Assembly (NCBI RefSeq): GCF_013416555.1
Contig: NZ_JACCFG010000005.1
Location: forward strand, 62,001-126,000
Reading direction: 5' to 3'
Source: Sphingomonas sp. R-74633
Lineage (GTDB): Bacteria > Pseudomonadota > Alphaproteobacteria > Sphingomonadales > Sphingomonadaceae
DNA length: 64,000 bases
Made by a program: the position numbers and the translations under genes. Of the stretch, positions 59,695-64,000 are shown piece by piece; the stretch's first letter is position 1; every line of letters starts with the position of its first letter. The notes beneath the pieces were generated by a model that saw only the letters and a list, made by a program, of their open reading frames with translations, did no database searches and had not been told where the DNA came from.

Positions 59695-62144
59695 ACGACG
59701 TGATTACGCTGGTCGCTCCGTTTGCGGGCTGGCTGGCGCCGCTGGAAGACGTGCCCGACGCGGTGTTCGCCGAGCGGATGATGGGGGATGGCTTCGCCAT
59801 CGACCCGGTCGAAGGCGTGCTGCGCGCGCCGGCGGCGGGCGCGGTGATCAACGTGCCCGAGAGCAGGCATGCGGTGACGCTAAGGCTCGACAACGGTGCC
59901 GAGCTGCTGCTCCATATCGGGCTGGAGACGGTGGCGCTGGCGGGCCGGGGCTTCGACGCCAGGGTGGCTGCGGGAGACCGGGTCGAGGCGGGCGATGTGC
60001 TGATCGCCTTCGACCTCGATGCCATTGCCACGGCGGCCAGGGCTCTGATCACTACAGTCATCATTGCGAGCGAAGGTTACACCCTCGCGCTGGATTCGCT
60101 CGCCCGTTCGGTCGCGGCGGGGGCGGTTGTCGGGCGGGTTTCGCGTAGCGGTGCGACGGTTGTGGACGCTTTGGTCTCGGATGTTGGCGCCGAGCGTAAA
60201 TTGCGGGTCACCGCGGCCAATGGCATCCATGCGCGCCCCGCTGCGCGCATCGTCGCGGCGCTCCGTCCGTTCCTTGCCGAAGTGACGATTCATGCCGCCG
60301 ATCGTAGCGCCAATGCGCGCAGCACGATTGCGCTGCTGGGGCTGGGCGCGGGCAAGGATGACGAAGTGCGGATCGTCGCGCGGGGCGGCGATGCGCAGGC
60401 GGCGGTCGACGCCGTGGCCGACCTGATCCTCGCCAATTTTCATGAGACGGCGCACGCATCCGCGTCCAAACCCGTCGTGAGCAATACGGGACCGGTGCGC
60501 GCCGCGCCCGGACTCGCCATCGGCCAGGCCTTTCAGCTGCGCAGCGCCGATCTCGACGTGCCGACCGACGGCAATGGGGTCGCCGCCGAGCAGGCCGGAC
60601 TGTCCAGAGCACTGGCGGACACCGCCACCAGCCTCGACGGCGCGCACGGTACGGCCGCCGAGATCGCCGAGGCGCACCGCGCGCTGCTCGCCGATCCCGA
60701 GCTCGCCGCCACCGCCGCGCGTCATATCGCCGAGGGGCGCAGCGCCGGGTTCGCCTGGCGCGCCGCCACTGCCGAGGCCGCGGCTGCGCTGCGCGCCACC
60801 GGCGACGCGCTGCTGATCGAGCGGATCGCCGACCTGACCGATCTCGAACGCCAGGTGATCGGCCGGCTGATCGGGGCGACCGCCCCCGCCGCGCCGGTGC
60901 TGCCCAAGGGCGCGATCCTGTTCGGCGAGGATCTGCTGCCCTCGCAGTTCCTCAGCCTCGACACTGCGCGCCTCGCCGGCATCGTCACTGCGCAGGGCGG
61001 GCCGACCTCGCATGTCGCGATCCTCGCCGCCTCGGCAGGCGTGCCGATGCTGGTCGCCGCGGGCGACGCCGTGCTGGCGATCGCCGATGGCACGCCGGTG
61101 ATCCTCGACGCCGACAGGGGCACGCTGAGCGTCGACCCCGACGCCGATGCACTGGCCGAGGCGAGCACGCGGCTTTCCGCGCAGCGCGAACGCCGCGACC
61201 GCGAACTGGCCGCTGCGCAACGTTCCGCACACACTGCGGACGGGGTGCGGATCGAAGTCTTCGCCAATCTCGGCTCGGTCGCCGATGCCGCCGCCGCGGT
61301 GAGCGCCGGGGCGGAGGGCTGCGGTCTGCTGCGCACCGAATTCCTGTTCCTCGAGCGCGCAACCGCGCCGACCGAGGAGGAGCAGCGCGAGACCTATTCG
61401 GCGATCGCCGCCACGCTGGGCGAGCGCCCGCTGATCGTGCGCACGCTCGACATCGGCGGCGACAAGCCGGTGCCGTATCTGCCGATGGACCGCGAGGAGA
61501 ACCCGGCGCTTGGTCTCCGCGGTGTCCGGCTGACGCTGGCGCGGCCCGACCTGATGCGCATCCAGCTGCGCGCGATCCTGCGCGCAGTGCCCGCGGCGCA
61601 GTGCCGGATCATGCTGCCGATGGTCGCCGATCTCGGCGATTACCGGCCCGTGCGAGTTTTGCTGGACGAAGTGTCTGCAGAGCTTGGCGTGACCGGGCGC
61701 ATCCCGCTCGGCGTGATGATCGAGACGCCGGCCGCGGCGATGCTCGCAGGACAGATCGCGCAGGAAGCCGACTTCCTGTCGATCGGCACCAACGATTTGA
61801 CCCAGTACACACTGGCCGCCGATCGCGGGAATGCGAGCGTGTCGTCACGGATCGATGCGATGCACCCGGCGGTGCTGCGGCTCGTCCGTGAAGTCGGCAA
61901 GGGTGCTGCCGAGGCTGGCCGCTGGGCCGGCATGTGCGGCGGGCTTGCGTCCGATCCGCTCGCCGCGCCGATCCTGATCGGGCTGGGCATCACCGAGCTT
62001 TCGGCGACGCCCGCGCAGGTGCCCGGCGTCAAGGCCGCGGTCGCGCGGTTCGACATGGCGGCGTGCAAGGCGCTCGCCGAACGCGCCTGCGACGCCCAAT
62101 CCGCGGCCGAAGTCCGCGCTCTAGCCATGGAAGCGCACGCATGA
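59691..62144 (+). CDS. PTS fusion protein EIIA(Glc)-HPr-Enzyme I
   Basis: 817 residues from TTG 59691 (GTG 59700 possible). Domain 1, about residues 1-130, is EIIA of the glucose type with H60 (ESRHAV) and the phosphorylated H75 (LLLHIGLETV). Domain 2, about 165-250, is HPr with H180 in GIHARPAARI. Domain 3, about 265-817, is Enzyme I, with H441 in GGPTSHVAIL and the PEP-binding barrel (GLRGVRLTLARPDL, LRTEFLFLER, MCGGLASDP). All three phosphorelay histidines are present, so one chain can pass phosphate from PEP to the EIIB domain of the next gene. It overlaps that gene by 4 bases. Confidence 0.95.
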   Translation: MNDVITLVAPFAGWLAPLEDVPDAVFAERMMGDGFAIDPVEGVLRAPAAGAVINVPESRHAVTLRLDNGAELLLHIGLETVALAGRGFDARVAAGDRVEAGDVLIAFDLDAIATAARALITTVIIASEGYTLALDSLARSVAAGAVVGRVSRSGATVVDALVSDVGAERKLRVTAANGIHARPAARIVAALRPFLAEVTIHAADRSANARSTIALLGLGAGKDDEVRIVARGGDAQAAVDAVADLILANFHETAHASASKPVVSNTGPVRAAPGLAIGQAFQLRSADLDVPTDGNGVAAEQAGLSRALADTATSLDGAHGTAAEIAEAHRALLADPELAATAARHIAEGRSAGFAWRAATAEAAAALRATGDALLIERIADLTDLERQVIGRLIGATAPAAPVLPKGAILFGEDLLPSQFLSLDTARLAGIVTAQGGPTSHVAILAASAGVPMLVAAGDAVLAIADGTPVILDADRGTLSVDPDADALAEASTRLSAQRERRDRELAAAQRSAHTADGVRIEVFANLGSVADAAAAVSAGAEGCGLLRTEFLFLERATAPTEEEQRETYSAIAATLGERPLIVRTLDIGGDKPVPYLPMDREENPALGLRGVRLTLARPDLMRIQLRAILRAVPAAQCRIMLPMVADLGDYRPVRVLLDEVSAELGVTGRIPLGVMIETPAAAMLAGQIAQEADFLSIGTNDLTQYTLAADRGNASVSSRIDAMHPAVLRLVREVGKGAAEAGRWAGMCGGLASDPLAAPILIGLGITELSATPAQVPGVKAAVARFDMAACKALAERACDAQSAAEVRALAMEAHA

Positions 62145-63853
62145 GCTTCAGTCCCTCCGCCCTGCTCTCCAAGGCGCAGCCGCTCGGCCGTGCGCTGATG
62201 CTGCCGATCGCAGTGCTGCCGATCGCGGCACTGCTGCTCCGCCTCGGCCAGGCCGACATGCTCGACATCCCGTTCATCGCGGCGGCGGGCGATGCGATCT
62301 TCTCGAATCTCGGCCTGTTGTTCGCGGCGGGCGTCGCGGTGGGGCTCGCCAAGGAGAATCACGGCGCGGCGTCGCTCGCCGGCGTGGTGACCTATCTGGT
62401 CGCGACCGAGGGCGCCAAGGTGCTGCTGCACTTGCCGCCCGACCTCGTCTCGGCGACCACGCTCGAGCAGGCGGCATATCGCGCCAAGGAAATCTCGAAG
62501 CTCAGCGTGCCGGTGGGCATCAGCGCGGGCATCGTCGCGGGGATGCTCTATAATCGCTTCCACGCGATCAAGCTGCCCGACTATCTCTCCTTCTTCGGCG
62601 GGCGGCGCTTCGTGCCGATCGTCTCGGGGCTGGCGGGTCTCGTCTTCGCCGCGGCCTTCGGGCTCGGCTTTCCGTGGATCGAGACCGGGATCGATGCGCT
62701 CAGCCGCTGGGTGCTCGGCGCCGGGCCGCTCGGGCTGTTTCTCTACGGGCTGCTCAACCGGCTGCTGCTGATCACCGGGCTGCACCACATCATCAACAAT
62801 ATCGCCTGGTTCCTGCTCGGCGACTTCCACGGCGCGACCGGCGACATCAAGCGCTTCTTCGCGGGCGACCCGACGGCGGGATCGTTCATGGCCGGCTTCT
62901 TCCCGGTGATGATGTTCGGCCTGCCCGCGGCGTGCCTGGCGATGTACCGCAATGCGCTGCCCGAGCGGCGCAAGGCCGTCGGCGGCCTGTTGTTGTCGCT
63001 GGCGCTGACCTCGCTGCTCACCGGCGTGACCGAGCCGATCGAGTTCAGCTTCATCTTCCTCGCACCGGTGCTCTATCTGATCCATGCGGTGCTCACCGGC
63101 CTGGCGATGGTCGTGATGGACCTGCTCGGCGTGAAGCTCGGCTTCGGCTTCTCGGCTGGGCTGTTCGACTATGTGCTGAACTACGGGCTGGCGACCAAGC
63201 CGCTGCTGCTGGTGCCCGTCGGGCTGGCCTATGCCGCGATCTATTACTTCACCTTCAGCTGGTGCATCCGCAGGTTCAACCTGAAGACGCCGGGGCGCGA
63301 GCCGATTGAGGAAGGTGCTTCGGCCGAGGTTGAGGCCGGTGACCGCGGCACGGCGATTGCGCTGGCGCTGGGCGGGGCGGCGAATGTCCGCTCGGTCGAT
63401 GCCTGTACGACGCGGCTGCGGCTGGTGCTGGTCGACAATCTCAAGGCCGACGAGGCGCGATTGAAGGCGCTCGGCGCGCGCGGCGTGATCAAGCTGCAGG
63501 GCGGCGGGTTGCAGGTGGTGCTGGGGCCGATCGCCGACCAGGTGGCGGCGGAAGTGCGTGTCGCAGTGGGCGCGGGGGCTGCGGCGCCGGTGGCTGCGGT
63601 GGTTGCAGCGGCGCCGATGGCGGGCGGCGATACCGGTGCGATCCGGGCGGCGCTTGGGGCGGCCAAGGTGCGCGGGGTTGCTGCCAATGCGACGCGGGTG
63701 CTGATCGATGTCGAGGATCCGGCGGCGGTGGATCTGGCGGCGTTTGGCGGGGCGGTGCGTACGGCGAGTGTGTCGGGGAACCGGCTGCATCTGATCGTGG
63801 GTGCGGGGGCCGAAGCGCTGGGGGCGCAGTTGAAGGCCGAACTGCTGGGCTAG
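62141..63853 (+). CDS. nagE: PTS N-acetylglucosamine permease EIICB with an extra EIIB-like domain
   Basis: 570 residues from ATG 62141. EIIC (about 1-380) has ten or so spans, starting ALMLPIAVLPIAALLLRLGQADML, with the GlcNAc-class loop GITGLHHIINNIAW-like sequence TGLHHIINNIAWFLLGDFHGATGDI and GVTEPIEFSFIFLAP. EIIB follows with the phosphorylated C422 in VDACTTRL. Instead of EIIA, the C-terminus (about 496-570) is a second EIIB-like copy in which that Cys is N516 (AANATR). It phosphorylates GlcNAc during import to give GlcNAc-6-P for NagA. EIIA is supplied by the preceding gene. Confidence 0.94.
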   Translation: MSFSPSALLSKAQPLGRALMLPIAVLPIAALLLRLGQADMLDIPFIAAAGDAIFSNLGLLFAAGVAVGLAKENHGAASLAGVVTYLVATEGAKVLLHLPPDLVSATTLEQAAYRAKEISKLSVPVGISAGIVAGMLYNRFHAIKLPDYLSFFGGRRFVPIVSGLAGLVFAAAFGLGFPWIETGIDALSRWVLGAGPLGLFLYGLLNRLLLITGLHHIINNIAWFLLGDFHGATGDIKRFFAGDPTAGSFMAGFFPVMMFGLPAACLAMYRNALPERRKAVGGLLLSLALTSLLTGVTEPIEFSFIFLAPVLYLIHAVLTGLAMVVMDLLGVKLGFGFSAGLFDYVLNYGLATKPLLLVPVGLAYAAIYYFTFSWCIRRFNLKTPGREPIEEGASAEVEAGDRGTAIALALGGAANVRSVDACTTRLRLVLVDNLKADEARLKALGARGVIKLQGGGLQVVLGPIADQVAAEVRVAVGAGAAAPVAAVVAAAPMAGGDTGAIRAALGAAKVRGVAANATRVLIDVEDPAAVDLAAFGGAVRTASVSGNRLHLIVGAGAEALGAQLKAELLG

Positions 63854-63864
63854 CGCCTTCTTCT

Positions 63865-63977
63865 CCCTCTCCCCTCCGGGGAGAGGGTTGGGGAGAGGGG
63901 GCTGTCGAGGGTGTATCGCGCTGCCCCTCTCCCGGCTTCGGCTTCGCCTCGCCACCCTCTCCCCAGGGGGGAGAGGG
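63865..63977. repeat. Pair of ccctctcccc palindromes after nagE
   Basis: ccctctcccc-tcc-ggggagaggg (63865-63887) and ccctctcccc-agg-ggggagaggg (63955-63977) flank about 67 bases that contain gggagaggggg and cccctctccc, which can pair with each other. This is a third class of intergenic palindrome, different from the two near 0.6 and 15.6 kb. The final 23 bases of the window hold no identifiable feature. Confidence 0.8.
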
Positions 63978-64000
63978 TGTTAGGACGCCGTATCGCCGGG

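Overview
The window looks like chromosomal DNA of a sphingomonad (Alphaproteobacteria, Sphingomonadaceae, Sphingomonas or a close relative). The reasons are high GC, two large TonB-dependent receptors with sphingomonad-type plugs, a CarD-type regulator, a SUV3-like helicase next to an S4 protein and FdxA, a CBP3-type cytochrome bc1 chaperone next to a YceD/DUF177 protein, PdeM, and GC-rich intergenic palindromes. I see no insertion sequence, prophage, CRISPR array, tRNA or rRNA. Almost all of the sequence is coding. The longest stretch without a gene is about 300 bases (41253-41553).

Layout. 1-7.8 kb: the 3' end of glutamate synthase gltB, then small housekeeping and stress genes (secreted protein, GST, PEBP protein, SDR oxidoreductase), two tandem micro-genes behind a sigma-54-like promoter, a GGDEF protein, a secreted peroxiredoxin, outer-membrane phospholipase A and HisN. 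8-16.5 kb: a von Willebrand lipoprotein and an AsmA protein, then rpmI-rplT, a strong terminator and pheS-pheT, then a second SDR. 16.5-27 kb: an acetamidase-like enzyme, an aldose epimerase, prfC, a TonB receptor/MFS/TetR uptake locus, DUF177, the bc1 chaperone and BamE. 27-41 kb: pbpC overlapping a 1919-residue alpha-2-macroglobulin, a shortened NfrB/NfrA-like pair, a HerA-like ATPase, and a TIGR02186-TauE/SafE pair. 41-49.5 kb: an M23 peptidase with a CtrA-type site upstream, the SUV3-like helicase, S4 protein, ferredoxin, carD, a tandem pair of GIN-domain (DUF2807) proteins and PdeM.

49.5-64 kb: a lipoprotein, an M20 peptidase and a complete N-acetylglucosamine locus. One strand carries nagA, a SIS-type GlcN6P deaminase and a GntR/UTRA regulator. 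The other carries a TonB receptor, a GH20 hexosaminidase, a fused EIIA-HPr-Enzyme I protein and a GlcNAc-type EIICB. The genes describe a full path: chito-oligosaccharides enter through the receptor, GH20 cleaves them, the PTS phosphorylates and imports GlcNAc, and NagA plus the SIS deaminase yield fructose-6-phosphate. A duplicated motif in the divergent promoter region is the likely operator.

The least explained signals are a dispersed, hairpin-containing element of about 106 bases in three intergenic copies (2545, 7948 reverse, 41327), which may be a small RNA or a miniature repeat, and the sigma-54-like promoter driving two 31-35 residue membrane peptides near 3.9 kb.
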